From: Scleromitrula shiraiana
Lineage: Eukaryota > Ascomycota > Leotiomycetes > Helotiales > Sclerotiniaceae
Assembly: GCA_028455995.1 (NCBI GenBank)
Contig: JABELC010000001.1
Span: 248,001-312,000, forward strand
Length of the DNA: 64,000 nt
Direction: 5' to 3'
Shown one piece after another: positions 1 through 10,030 of the stretch. The first letter of the stretch is position 1. Each line of letters opens with the position of its first letter. A program made the position numbers and the translations under genes. The notes below the pieces were generated by a model that was not told where the DNA came from, searched no databases, and worked only from the letters and a program-made list of their open reading frames with translations.

Positions 1-229
1 ATGAAATAATAATAATAATAATGTCCTGGATACTCTAGATATTTACATAGTAGAGCAGTTGGTAATGGTAATATGATATTTTGTTAGTTCTTAGCCATAA
101 AATATAACTTAACTAAGAGACATCAAAAAGAGGCAAAATTGAAGTTATCGTAGTTCGTCAACGACGCCGACGCCGAACACGCGAGAGACAATATAACCTC
201 TCAACCAAACATCAAGCCACATTCCGCAA
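1..229. other. 5' edge, AT-rich non-coding
   Basis: No supported gene. A short (AAT)n run lies at about 5-22. The 90 bases before 230 probably hold the promoter and leader of the cupin gene. Confidence 0.5.
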
Positions 230-662
230 ATGGCGTCAGAAACCCAAACCCAAAGCCAATTAGAGGAAAAGGTCCGCTCATGGGGATTTTCAACAGTCTT
301 CACATGGACTGATGGCCCGTAAGTTCCATCTGGACCCATCAATCAATTACCGCTGCACAGCCTGAACCCACCCTTCAGTCCACTCATTCATTCACCCCAC
401 AGGAATCAATTTCCTTGACACAGTGGGAGGCTTATGTTCTAACTTCGCCTCAATTCCAAGAAATGCTCATTACAGCCCCCATTCTCATCGCGGGTTAACC
501 ACTCATCTTATCACGAAAGGTCAATTGACTATCGCGTATCCGAGGGAGAAAGATGCGCAGAGAGTTACGTATGGGGTTGGGGAGAGGATTGATGTTGAGG
601 CGGGGAGGGTTCACGAGGTTTGGATGGGTGATGAGGGGTGTACATATATTATTGGAGAATGA
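230..662 (+). CDS. Small cupin-fold protein
   Basis: A predicted 96-residue single-domain cupin; substrate unknown. Exon 1 is 230-318 and ends in TDGP. Splicing from GTAAGT at 319 to the AG at 459-460 (exon 2, 461-662) gives TDGP-NAHYSPHSHRGLTTHL, which runs straight into the first cupin motif with its metal-ligand-like histidines (HYSPHSHRG) and then a second one (VEAGRVHEVW). The nearer acceptors (378, 402, 423) break the frame, so I chose 460 on frame and homology-like continuity. Exon 2 also reads open upstream of 461 in frame, so an alternative isoform cannot be excluded. The compact form resembles small fungal cupin proteins of unknown role. The fold is fairly certain, the function unknown. 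Confidence 0.8.
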
Positions 663-2648
663 ATGAATGAATTAATGGTTTAGGAATTTATTGAAGGTTC
701 AATATGTCAAAGTTGGAGGTGAATAATGCGAGAAATTATAACAAACAATAAATCAAATCATTATCGCACAGCGTATCAATACAGCAAATCCACTGCCATG
801 CGAACGAACAGGAAGGATTACTCCCAAGATACGAGCAAAAAAGATTCCAGGCTGTCAAAAACAATCAGACCACGGTGTAAAGAATGGACGAATATATGTT
901 AGGTATCAAAACCCAATTGATGCCAGTTGGGGAATGGATTTCGTTTAATCAACGAGAAGGAAATACACACCGTGATGAACATAGGATCGAAATGATGATC
1001 TACGACAACGAGACAAACAAACATTTTGAGCCGAAACAGAACATCCGTTTTCACCAAGGGAAGGAAAATTCTTCGAATACAAGCGGGCTGGCGACGATCG
1101 TATCTGGCTTGGGCTTTTGATTTGAGGGGTTCTAAGGGAATGGGACGAAAACTGCGATTCAAGCGAACATGTTTCGTGGTGGGCATTATATCTTCGGTTC
1201 ACGAATTTAAAGAGAAGGCATATCGAAGTCGCATATGACGAGAATTTCAACAACGTATGCGATAACGAGCACAGCTTCGCGAAGATGTTACTCCTCTCTG
1301 AATCCTACACCATATCTTTAGTTTCAAAATGGTATGACATTGTCTTGACGTTATGGTACATTTCATTGAACAATGAATGTGTTTCTTTTAACTCCCCATT
1401 TGTTTCGATATTAGCATGAGGCATTAGGAATCTTTCGCATGGTTGCGAGCCAGTCGATAGCACAGAGATTAGCCCCAATTGCAATATAGGTAACTCCGAT
1501 GTAAGGTCTCTGATGTTCAGCCACAGAGGAGCATTAGATTAAGATGCTCTAGCATACTGCGGATGTTTGGCAAATTGTGTGGATACTTCCAATATTTGCT
1601 GCTGCAATACACTTAATAGCTAAGTGGGATTTCCCGTTATCTTACTGGGCTGTAAGATTGACACGAGTGTTGTCGGTGATGCATAAGATGCAAATCTATA
1701 TTATGAATAAATGAGTTTGGTGGAGAATGAACGGGTTCTAAGAGAATACGCTTGTTACATGGCATTTTATTCGAGGTAGCAATCATGAGGATCACTAGCT
1801 GCAAGCTAGTTGCGGTAGTCATAAGGAGATCGTGTGTGTTCTGGACATGGAGTTTCCACACTGGATTTTGCAAAGTTGTCAAAAGACAAAATACAAACAG
1901 CATCGTCCCCAGCTTTATTAGATACTATTGAGTCACCTTGCTACTTTGGGCTTCCTGCATACTATGCTATTCGAGTGGGTCAATAGGGGATAGTACCAGG
2001 AATCAGAAGATTGACACATGTAGTAGCAACATCGTCAACCCCCCCACTACTGGTTGGCACCTCTGATCATCCAGATTATCCCCGCAAGATTACGAAGAGC
2101 GATAATACAAATTTGGCAAGCCAGTTGTTGAAACAAGCTTTGTTACCAAGAGTTTCGAGTGAACAACATCAAGCCACTTTGATGAAGCTTTCTGCAGTCG
2201 TTTCTAAGCTTCTAGTACATGGGGGTCACGAACCAATCGAAAACTGATAGCACTATGTTTGATAATCTCTTACTAACCTCATACGTCTATGACGAACAAC
2301 CAACTACCGGATTAGAACGCTAGAGCTCGGAAATAAGATCTGACTACTAGATAGCCTCGAGAATAACTTATATAAAGTAGCTTCATTATCCCCCTCAAAA
2401 GCAGAATGGACACTAAACCTTTTCATATTGTATTCAATCTACATCTTAGGGTTTAATCCGAAAATTTTCTGTCATAGTGCTGGGAAGTAATGTCTGTGAA
2501 ACTGTACTACTATGGAGTTTTCTGGGTCTGAGAAGAAAATACCTACTTTTCACGTTCAAACTCGCACCTGTTAATCTTTGTCCTGTTCTCTCGCATCAAT
2601 AATCTTGGCGTCTAACTTCTACTCCCGCGAGTTTATACCACGACAGTA
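663..2648. other. Intergenic, no supported gene
   Basis: About 2 kb of AT-rich sequence without recognisable coding families. An open frame at 2011-2247 (+) has a plausible soluble-protein composition but no ATG and no recognisable motif; it may be a decayed exon. I see no RNA gene or repeat array here. Confidence 0.4.
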
Positions 2649-3249
2649 GTTATCTTCGCTCCCAAACCCAACGCAGTAGCGAAGCACATCCTCAGTGCGT
2701 CTGAGAAAGACCCCTCCAAGATTTTAGGTGTCACTATCAATGGCAAAGCCATCACAACTAAACAATACATCCCCCGTGCCGGTAAGTCTCATTCCCATAT
2801 CCATTCCCAATCCACCAAATACAGCCTAGCTAACCCCCTCCACAGAAGCCCAATCCGCCCCCTCAATATCCTACGCCGTCCCCAACCCCTCCACAACCTA
2901 CATAATCGTCGTCCTCGACCTCGACGCCCCCTTCCCCTCCTTCGGCATGCTCGGCCCCATCCTCCACTGGATCCAGCCGGGATTCAAAGCCGGTCCCAAC
3001 AACACCCTAACCTCCGAAGAGCCCTTCGTGGCAAATTATATTGGGCCTGCTCCACCCCCGTGTAGCGCATCTCATCGCTATACATTCTTTTTGTTTGAGC
3101 AGTCGCAGGATTTCGATGGGAAGAGGTTTGCTCCTGAGCGGGGGTAACCGCTTAGTAATTGGTTTCGGATGAGGTTTGATTTGGACAGGTGGCTGGAGAT
3201 GGCGGGGTTGGGGGAACCCATTGCGGTCAATTATTTTTTGAGCAATTAG
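2649..3249 (+). pseudogene. PEBP-like (phosphatidylethanolamine-binding / carboxypeptidase Y inhibitor-like) pseudogene
   Basis: Two exons (about 2649-2781 and 2846-3249) joined by a consistent GTAAGT...ACAG intron encode a PEBP-family core. Visible landmarks are VVLDLDAPFPS (the ligand-site DPD-type strand), ILHWIQ, and ASHRYTFFLFEQ (the conserved HRY segment). The C-terminal helix follows, ending in VNYFLSN. Two defects show. No ATG leads into the first exon in frame, the nearest upstream in-frame codons ending at a TAA. A TAA at 3145-3147 interrupts the frame between FAPERG and PLSNWFRMRF, although the conserved end continues in the same frame. The stop fits CAA or AAA becoming TAA. An unseen upstream exon could supply the start, but the internal stop would still truncate the product. 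Confidence 0.8.
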
Positions 3250-4425
3250 ATTTACTGTTGCAGGGTGCTGGGGCTTGGTGGGATCTTCACATAGGGTTGG
3301 ATCTGAGTGAGCAGATGGATATTGTGCTACTTGCCATGGAATTGTATGCTTGATTGGAATTTGGGCAAGTTGTTGCGACGTCTTTATATTCTTAATGGGA
3401 ACAAAATCATTTTTTAATGTCTACATGCCTTCTCTTCATCCCCATGCCTGCTACTTGAGCTTATTTTATTCACAATCAAAAAAGAGCACCTAGATTATCA
3501 ATTAATTGTCAAATTCCTCCACCGTTTAGTTTAATACCTCTTGCATTTCTAAGAAAAAAGGATCACAATATTCGTCACAACACAACAGCTCAATCATCCC
3601 ACAATTAATTCTCCAGCAGTTAAATTCGAGAAGAAGCTCGATTTCTATGGAGGGTTCTACGGAAGAGCCATCTCATCGTCTTCATCGGATCTACTGGCAA
3701 GATAATTAAGCAGATAGCAACGGGACTTCATTCGGAATATTTTATTTGCACCAATGTAGTTGAATATAGTAGTCTTACACTGTGAGAGAGCAAGTTTCTA
3801 GTTAGATATTAGATGAGGTCAAGTCAGTAGCAGGGCAAAATGATCGGACAAGTCCCACATTTAGTTTCTTCTTCCAGTGGGGCATTGAGGAGAATTATCA
3901 TTTCGTAGTAGAGTCGAGATGGATTTATTTGTACGAATAGGCTGCAGTTTTCAACTTCCTAGATTTACATAGATCTAGAATTGTTTTTATCGATAACTGT
4001 TGACTATTGTTGATGTTCCTTAGATTCAATTTGAGAACTAGGGACGATATTATCTTGTCCCTGTACGATCAGTATTATCTCCAAAGTTTGAGCAATTTTC
4101 AGTGAATTAATGATACGTCATTCATAAATTATACGACGGTGAGTTCTGACCGTACCTACTATTGCTCGTCTAATTGTCTTTCATCCATACTCTACCTGAA
4201 AGCTTGACTATTCACTTGGATTTGATTTAGTCGCAATATTACTCATCTAATCATAGCCTATTCATTCTATCTGTGAAGTTGAATATTCACCATGATATCG
4301 AGGCTGAATATACTTTTAGTCAATTATACCAAAGTCTCACGTAGTCTCTGCCTATAGTTTTCCTCCGTAGTTTCTACCAGTACTTTCTGTTGATAGTATG
4401 TACCCGTAATCGAAACTCGACGGCG
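3250..4425. other. Intergenic, AT-rich
   Basis: About 1.2 kb with no open frame of note and no recognisable element. It probably contains the upstream region of the gene starting at 4520. Confidence 0.4.
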
Positions 4426-4426
4426 A

Positions 4427-4433
4427 TATAAAA
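4427..4433 (+). promoter_or_regulatory. TATA-like box
   Basis: The sequence TATAAAA lies about 87 bases before the ATG at 4520 and is followed by a pyrimidine-rich leader. Spacing suits a core promoter for that gene; this is inferred from sequence only. Confidence 0.4.
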
Positions 4434-4519
4434 TCTCACACATCTTCTACTTTCCAGCAACTATTTTCTCCATCCTAAAACACCAGATTATTCTACTCAG
4501 CACTCACAGGATAAACAAA

Positions 4520-5153
4520 ATGTCTTCCGGACCTGATATGAAGTCTTTCAAAGAGGCACTTGCTAAGGTATCCAACCTTTCTCTAACAACAGTCGAGAGC
4601 AGAACTAACACGTATATAGAAAAACATCCACCTCGAACATCAAATCGAATACGAGGAGATCTACGACGCCATACTCATGCTCTCCAACTACACTGACGTC
4701 TCCCAACCATTCTGGTGTTCCATCGCCGAGCTAATCTCTCATCACAATTCCATGTACCACAAGTCAGCGCAGAAGTTTCTAAACAAAGTACTCCGCATAG
4801 TCAAAAGCAAGGGCTACAACATCAAACAAGCAATCCACGGTCCCCAGTTCCAAGCCATGCGCGATAGATACTGCAAGCTGCAGCGAGAGATCCAGTTCAA
4901 TCAGTGGAAAATCAAGGCGGCGAATAAATCAGCGTCGAGACTTGTTTTTGACCATTTTTACCCGTTGGATGACGATAATTTTGTTGGTTGCTATGAGGAT
5001 TTGGAGATTCGGGTTACGGTTTATTATCGGCATAGTCGATATATTGTTTTGCCGCCGGTGGTGGAACTTGATGTCTTTGAGTCCATAGTTGGTGGAGCTA
5101 AGGAAATCGAGTTTGAAAGTGAGGATGCATGGTGTGCATATCATCAGCCAAGA

Positions 5154-5193
<40 letters not shown>

Positions 5194-5455
5194 CTCCAAG
5201 TCCTCCTAATTCCGACGGTAAGACTCGATTTCCCCTCGATTCTGAACATTGCATGCTGATTAACTCGATAGATGGTAAAGACGAATGGGAACTTCTGTAT
5301 GAGAGAATCCATGCTGGGAAGGCTAGAGAAGCTGCTGGAATTGCTGCTAGAATTAATGCCAGGATCTTTGATGAGAGTGCTAGTAAGTACCTCGCAAATA
5401 CTTTGCTGTGAAGATTTCATGCTAATCGCGATTAAACATAGGATTCGCTCAATAA
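4520..5455 (+). CDS. Hypothetical protein with polymorphic-looking Thr tract
   Basis: I do not recognise this family. Predicted exons are 4520-4567, 4620-5217, 5272-5382 and 5442-5455. The start MSSGPDMKSFKEALAK splices in frame into KNIHLEHQIEYEEIYD. The first two thirds look helical (HHNSMYHKSAQKFLNKVLRI) followed by a more beta-like part (LEIRVTVYYRHSRYIVLPP). A (ACT)n run at about 5153-5192 encodes roughly 13 consecutive threonines followed by PPSPP, which may act as a linker. The third intron (5218-5271) is 54 nt and has no in-frame stop, so retention would insert 18 residues. The last intron joins in the frame that stops at 5453-5455; the longer downstream frame to 5517 is not reachable with the visible AG. 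Confidence 0.65.
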
Positions 5456-6894
5456 TTCGTCTTACGGAAGAAGGATTTGTGGAGGAATTTGGGTGGTATA
5501 GAGAGCGGATATCTTAACATTTTTATGATAGACTGGGATTTTAAGTCGGGATGATGTGGATGCAGGTAACTCACATGGATTACTTTGGCGTACCTGGTTT
5601 GGTTTGGGGCAATATTTCTATACATGCAATATTTGATTGTTGTTGGGGTGTTATAGATCATTTAGATAAGAAATGTATATTTTTACTAAGGCTATGATGG
5701 CTATTGTGAACATATGAGATATGATGAATACTACAAATGAAGTGAAAATACCTAAATATTTTTGTTAACTTGATGTGATAGAGAATATCAGAACGCTAGC
5801 ATAAGATAGAAATCGATCAGAATTGGCATCACTTGTGATAATGGGAATACTAGAATGCGATGGAGAGGCGAATAGTTCTTGATGTGCAGGTTGATTGGAT
5901 AAAGTTTTAGTCATATGCCCTTCCCGTGCCAACTTGTCCAAGTATTGTAGTGTGGAATATAATATCAAGGAGTTACGATTAGCATTCCATACCTACATTG
6001 TCACTGGGCACATTTCAATTCTATATGTGTACGTTGATATAGTTCATTTTTAAACCTTACCTAATATGAGGACTTGAATCATGTACGTCCGAATAGTATA
6101 TAAAATCAAGATGGGCAATAAGAGCCTGAAATAAAGCGGGCTATCTATGAGGTTAGCTCAGTATGATACAATGAACTGTCCAGAATATATCAACATCTTT
6201 ACGGCTGATATGTACGACCAGAAAATCCATTCAAGTAAGTTTACCCATTGCAACTGGCATTGGGTATCAGCATTAACGTAATATCTACCATTAGGTATGC
6301 TAATTCTTGGGGCAACTTAAATACAAATCGACCTGACAGGTATCTCAGTACTAGAAAAGACATTGAAACTTGCCACTCACAATGTTCTGGGGTACATATA
6401 CAGCAGTTCCTATAATGTCCGATTTCTAGGTATTCTCATAAGTCCACATGTCGTATATATTGGTATATCCCCATCATACATACTACCTCCCCATGTTGAG
6501 AAAATGCTGTATATCGAAAAAAAGTAAATGTTCAATTTCAATTCACAAACTAGAAAAAAATTCATCCCATATAATTCCATCCTCTAGTTAAATCGCAAGA
6601 AGTTCAATACCCTAAGTTCCTCAAATCCCTATTTCGTAGTAAAGCTCAGGGGTACCTCGCTAAAATAATATACTCTGCACCCTTATCCGAGAACCCCGCC
6701 CCCCCACACCAGCACCGAGTCAGATCGCCCTAAATTAGGGGACCTAAAAATAGTTATACGAAGGTTTCCCATGAACAAAAATTCGTTTGTTTGCTTATTC
6801 CTTTTTCACGATGCTCGGAAAGTGTATCAAAAACAAGAGTTTGGATATGAGGATATCGGGGTTGCAAAATGCAAAAAGATAATTTGGATTTTGA
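5456..6894. other. Intergenic, AT-rich
   Basis: No gene supported over 1.4 kb. Short frames on both strands have no family features. An A-run at 6873-6877, read as T on the minus strand, could be the polymerase III terminator of the neighbouring tRNA-Thr. Confidence 0.4.
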
Positions 6895-6967
6895 TGCCTC
6901 GTGACGGAGTCGAACCGGCGACCTCGTCATTACTAGTGACGCGCTCTACCAACTGAGCTAACGAGGC
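6895..6967 (-). tRNA. tRNA-Thr (anticodon AGU)
   Basis: The minus strand folds as a complete 73-nt cloverleaf without intron. The 7-bp acceptor stem pairs GCCTCGT with ACGAGGC, with A as discriminator. The D arm contains GCTCAGTTGGTAGAGC. The anticodon arm is CGTCA-CTAGTAA-TGACG, giving anticodon AGT (decodes ACU, and ACC after A34 deamination). The T arm is GCCGG-TTCGACT-CCGTC and contains one mismatched pair. The second Thr copy at 48715 has the same anticodon arm but a different acceptor stem. Confidence 0.93.
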
Positions 6968-7458
6968 GATGTACTTGTTGAATGAGTGAATGGTATTGTA
7001 AAATATATTAGAAATAAGTCCGCTCGATTGAAACATGGAATCCACAAATCTGCAAGTGCTTGAACACTGAGCCAGGATTAGATTAGTTAACCTGATTAGA
7101 TTAATAAGCCGATGACGCCGGACCGGTGGACTCCCATTTATCCAATACAACATACAATTTATGTTTCCAGTTCTTGTCTTACGATTATAGAGATCTATTC
7201 TCCTACTATAGGTTTACTTGGGAATGAGACTTGATGTTGTAATACATTTCTATTGTTCTCGCGGTTCTTGGGGTGGAAGTTAAGAATATCCCACACTAGG
7301 TTATATCGTGGCTGATATCAAATGAAACCCAAGACTCGGAAGTTCATCACTACATACCGACCCCGGTGGGGTCAATCTAAGGCATCAAAAAAAAATATTC
7401 CACCACACACTCAATCTACCAATATAGAATAATATAAGAATGATCCTCTCATAAAATA
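6968..7458. other. Spacer between two tRNA genes
   Basis: 491 bases between divergently oriented tRNA-Thr and tRNA-Val. No open frame of note. It contains a short A-run (7388-7396). Confidence 0.4.
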
Positions 7459-7532
7459 GGTCGGATGGTGTAGTTGGTTATCACGACTGCTTAACACGCA
7501 GTAGGTCCTGGGATCGAGCCCCAGTCTGATCA
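7459..7532 (+). tRNA. tRNA-Val (anticodon AAC)
   Basis: A 74-nt cloverleaf on the plus strand without intron. The acceptor stem pairs GGTCGGA with TCTGATC (two G-T pairs), with A as discriminator. The anticodon arm is ACTGC-TTAACAC-GCAGT, giving anticodon AAC, and the T arm is CTGGG-ATCGAGC-CCCAG. An internal B-box-like GGATCGAGCC is present. Confidence 0.94.
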
Positions 7533-7536
7533 TTCA

Positions 7537-7551
7537 TTTTTGTCTTTTTTT
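7537..7551 (+). terminator. Pol III T-run terminator of tRNA-Val
   Basis: Two T-runs (five at 7537-7541 and seven at 7545-7551) start five bases after the tRNA 3' end, the usual arrangement for RNA polymerase III termination. Confidence 0.7.
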
Positions 7552-7857
7552 GTTTTCTAAACAAATCGAATATGTTTTATTATTGGCGTTTTCTCTATCA
7601 GAAGAAAAATTGGTTTAAAACCTTGTTATTTTACTTTTTACACTAAAGCAAGGATTATTACATTGAAATTCCAATGGAAACGCGTATCTCGAAGGAATAT
7701 TTTCCTTCGGAATTTGTTGTGTTATGATTATCTAGGTAGTATCAGTGTTAGTTGAGGATTTCCTATCACTTTGGACAATGGCATTGGTCAAGGGACGAAT
7801 AAGTAGATTTTGTGGAACACCAACCTTAACAAAAGCCTGAGCCTAAGCCTAATAATG

Positions 7858-9887
7858 TTAGCTGTTATCATGGGCTTCTTTATATGCATCTTGTAACTTT
7901 TGATATTCAACTCTGAATAACCGGCATGGATATTCCGGTAAGCCCGATCGATCTAGCAACATATCAAACGCCTCGTCGTTACGACTCTCGATCCATTTAA
8001 GACTTTCTGGATGTTTGGGCATTTCCTCAAGAAGGCGTTTGATGGCATTCTCTGTCACTACCGCATCTGGCCTTCTTGATAAGAGTGTCATGAGACTCTC
8101 TGGTGAACACAAGATAATGTCAAGCATTTTATTTTCTCCTAGTTTGGTCTCGTGTGTTCGTTGTAAGAGTTGATCCAGATCTTCATTAAGCCTCCCATGA
8201 CGAAAGAAACATATGTCACGAATAATTGAGGCACTGAACTTTTCATTTGGACGAGCTTTGAACAGGATATGAGCAGTAGAGTGGGAGCTAATTACTTTGC
8301 AAATAACACTATCCGTCAAATCCGCATGTGGTATATGCCGTAAAAGGGTATCAAACAAATGTAAACCATTATCAGAATGACGGATATTAATAGTAGCCAA
8401 GAACATCCTCTCTGTGATCAGCTGTGGAGTTAACGTAATGTTGGGAGCACGCGAAAGAAGAAATTAGAGAGACTCAAGGTCGCGGAAACTTCGTCCAATT
8501 GTCATCGTACATAAATCCTGGTCAACACACATTCCAGGGCAATGTTTCAGAAAGACTGAAATATACTTGCTTGCTGACATTAGATGTCCATTAAGTAACT
8601 CGCAGAGGTCCGATGTATGGAACTTTCGGACAGTAGGATCATATTGAAGAAGAAGCTCAACTAACATGGGGTCGTCGATGGGTGATTCCCAGATAGTCCA
8701 TAATATTGTCCCGTCAGATATTTTCACAGATGGGTTAGTTTGTAACAGAAATTTAGTGAAAGGAACTTGGTTGTTGTAATTTAAGAGAGCGCTTTGCAAC
8801 GCTGTTTCGGTTATCAAGACCGATGGGCCAGATGAATTCAAATCCAAAGTATATTTAATCACATCAAGAGAATCTTTTACCTCTTCATAATGTTCCAGAG
8901 CAATTAGAAATGACTGATCAGTCACCAACTCGTGATTCAAAGGAAGCAACAGCCTCAGAAAAGATTGAATATCGGCCGGCGATTGTCTAGAGCGGAAAAG
9001 GTATTCAAGTGTGGTGCTTGTTACAACCAACGAGGCATTCCGCTGGAGAAGTAGTTTGAAGAGTTTGGGAGTGATGAACATATTTTGTTGGAGTTCATCC
9101 GAATGTACAAAATCAGATGAATAGCCTAACAACATTTTGACTATACAGTCAATGACCCCCGGAGATCCTATGGCCGAGGGATTTAGTTGGAAAAAGCCCC
9201 AGCCAAAAACCGACTCCCTAATCCATCGAAAAGCCGATTCCAGCAATTCTTGCACTGGTATTATTGTATCATACTGTAAGAATAACCCGAAAATAGCCGG
9301 TCGTCCGGCTTTGATGGCGCTAAGAATCGGCGATTCTGTTGGTAGCTTCTCACTGTCAAATGAAATCTTTGCTCCGCGCTCAATCAAATAAGATGCCAGT
9401 TCCATATGATCACCAATATATGCATATGTTAGCCCTAGTCCTATGCGATTCACCGTGTTATTAATATCCCAGCCGTCAGATAAATAATTCTCGACTACTT
9501 CTCGGAGGTCGTATTGACAGGCTAGAAAGAATGCCGTTGGATTTTTACCATAAACCAAGGATTTGAAATCTCCACTAAGAATCAGAATCAAATAACCGGA
9601 TGTATTTGCCCACTTGTACATTCCGTAGACCCATCTTTCGAAAGGAGGCTCTTTCTTGCGTCCCTTCCTAGGACAGAATTCGGATAATAATCCTACAAGT
9701 GGTGACTTTTGTCTCAATTTCCCCGCTCGGGCACAATGAATTACCCAAGACTCGGTAGCATAAGGTCCAAAGGAATATGGCTTCACATGACTAGGGCTGT
9801 ATCCTCAGGTATATTGTTGATATATAGATTTTCGATCAAAGAATACCGAGTCACCAAATTGGCAATAGGCTCTTGATCAATTGACAT
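7858..9887 (-). pseudogene. Ankyrin/NACHT-type (NLR-like) C-terminal region, broken
   Basis: Read on the minus strand, a 440-codon frame (9786-8464) and a 182-codon frame (8406-7858) are the same frame separated by one TAA at 8464-8466. The repeating alpha-helical pattern (IDCIVKMLLGY, LFKLLLQRN, MLVELLLQYDP, SVFLKHCPG) continues through the stop into FLLSRAPNITLTPQLI. The repeats resemble the degenerate ankyrin-like repeats at the C-terminus of fungal NACHT proteins, and the leading part (PYATESWVIHCARAGK) resembles the linker just before them. The stop fits CAA becoming TAA. A possible ATG at 9887-9885 opens a 34-codon frame (MSIDQEPIANLV...) that shifts frame before 9786, so the N-terminal NACHT part seems absent. 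It could also be two short expressed products. Confidence 0.65.
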
Positions 9888-10030
9888 GTCCCTAGTCTCG
9901 GTATATACTACAGCTCTCTGCTATAGGTCAGTAGAGATTTCATAGGTAATACAATGTCATACTAACTTGATGTAGGTTATTATGGATCATCCTACCATCG
10001 GACCAACGCAGCTTTCAAGTGACTCTCCTC

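Noticed and set aside
5272..5517. Longer C-terminus for the hypothetical gene, ending at 5517
   Set aside because: The frame IRSIIRLTEEGF cannot be reached from exon 3 with the AG at 5440-5441; the spliced frame stops at 5455.
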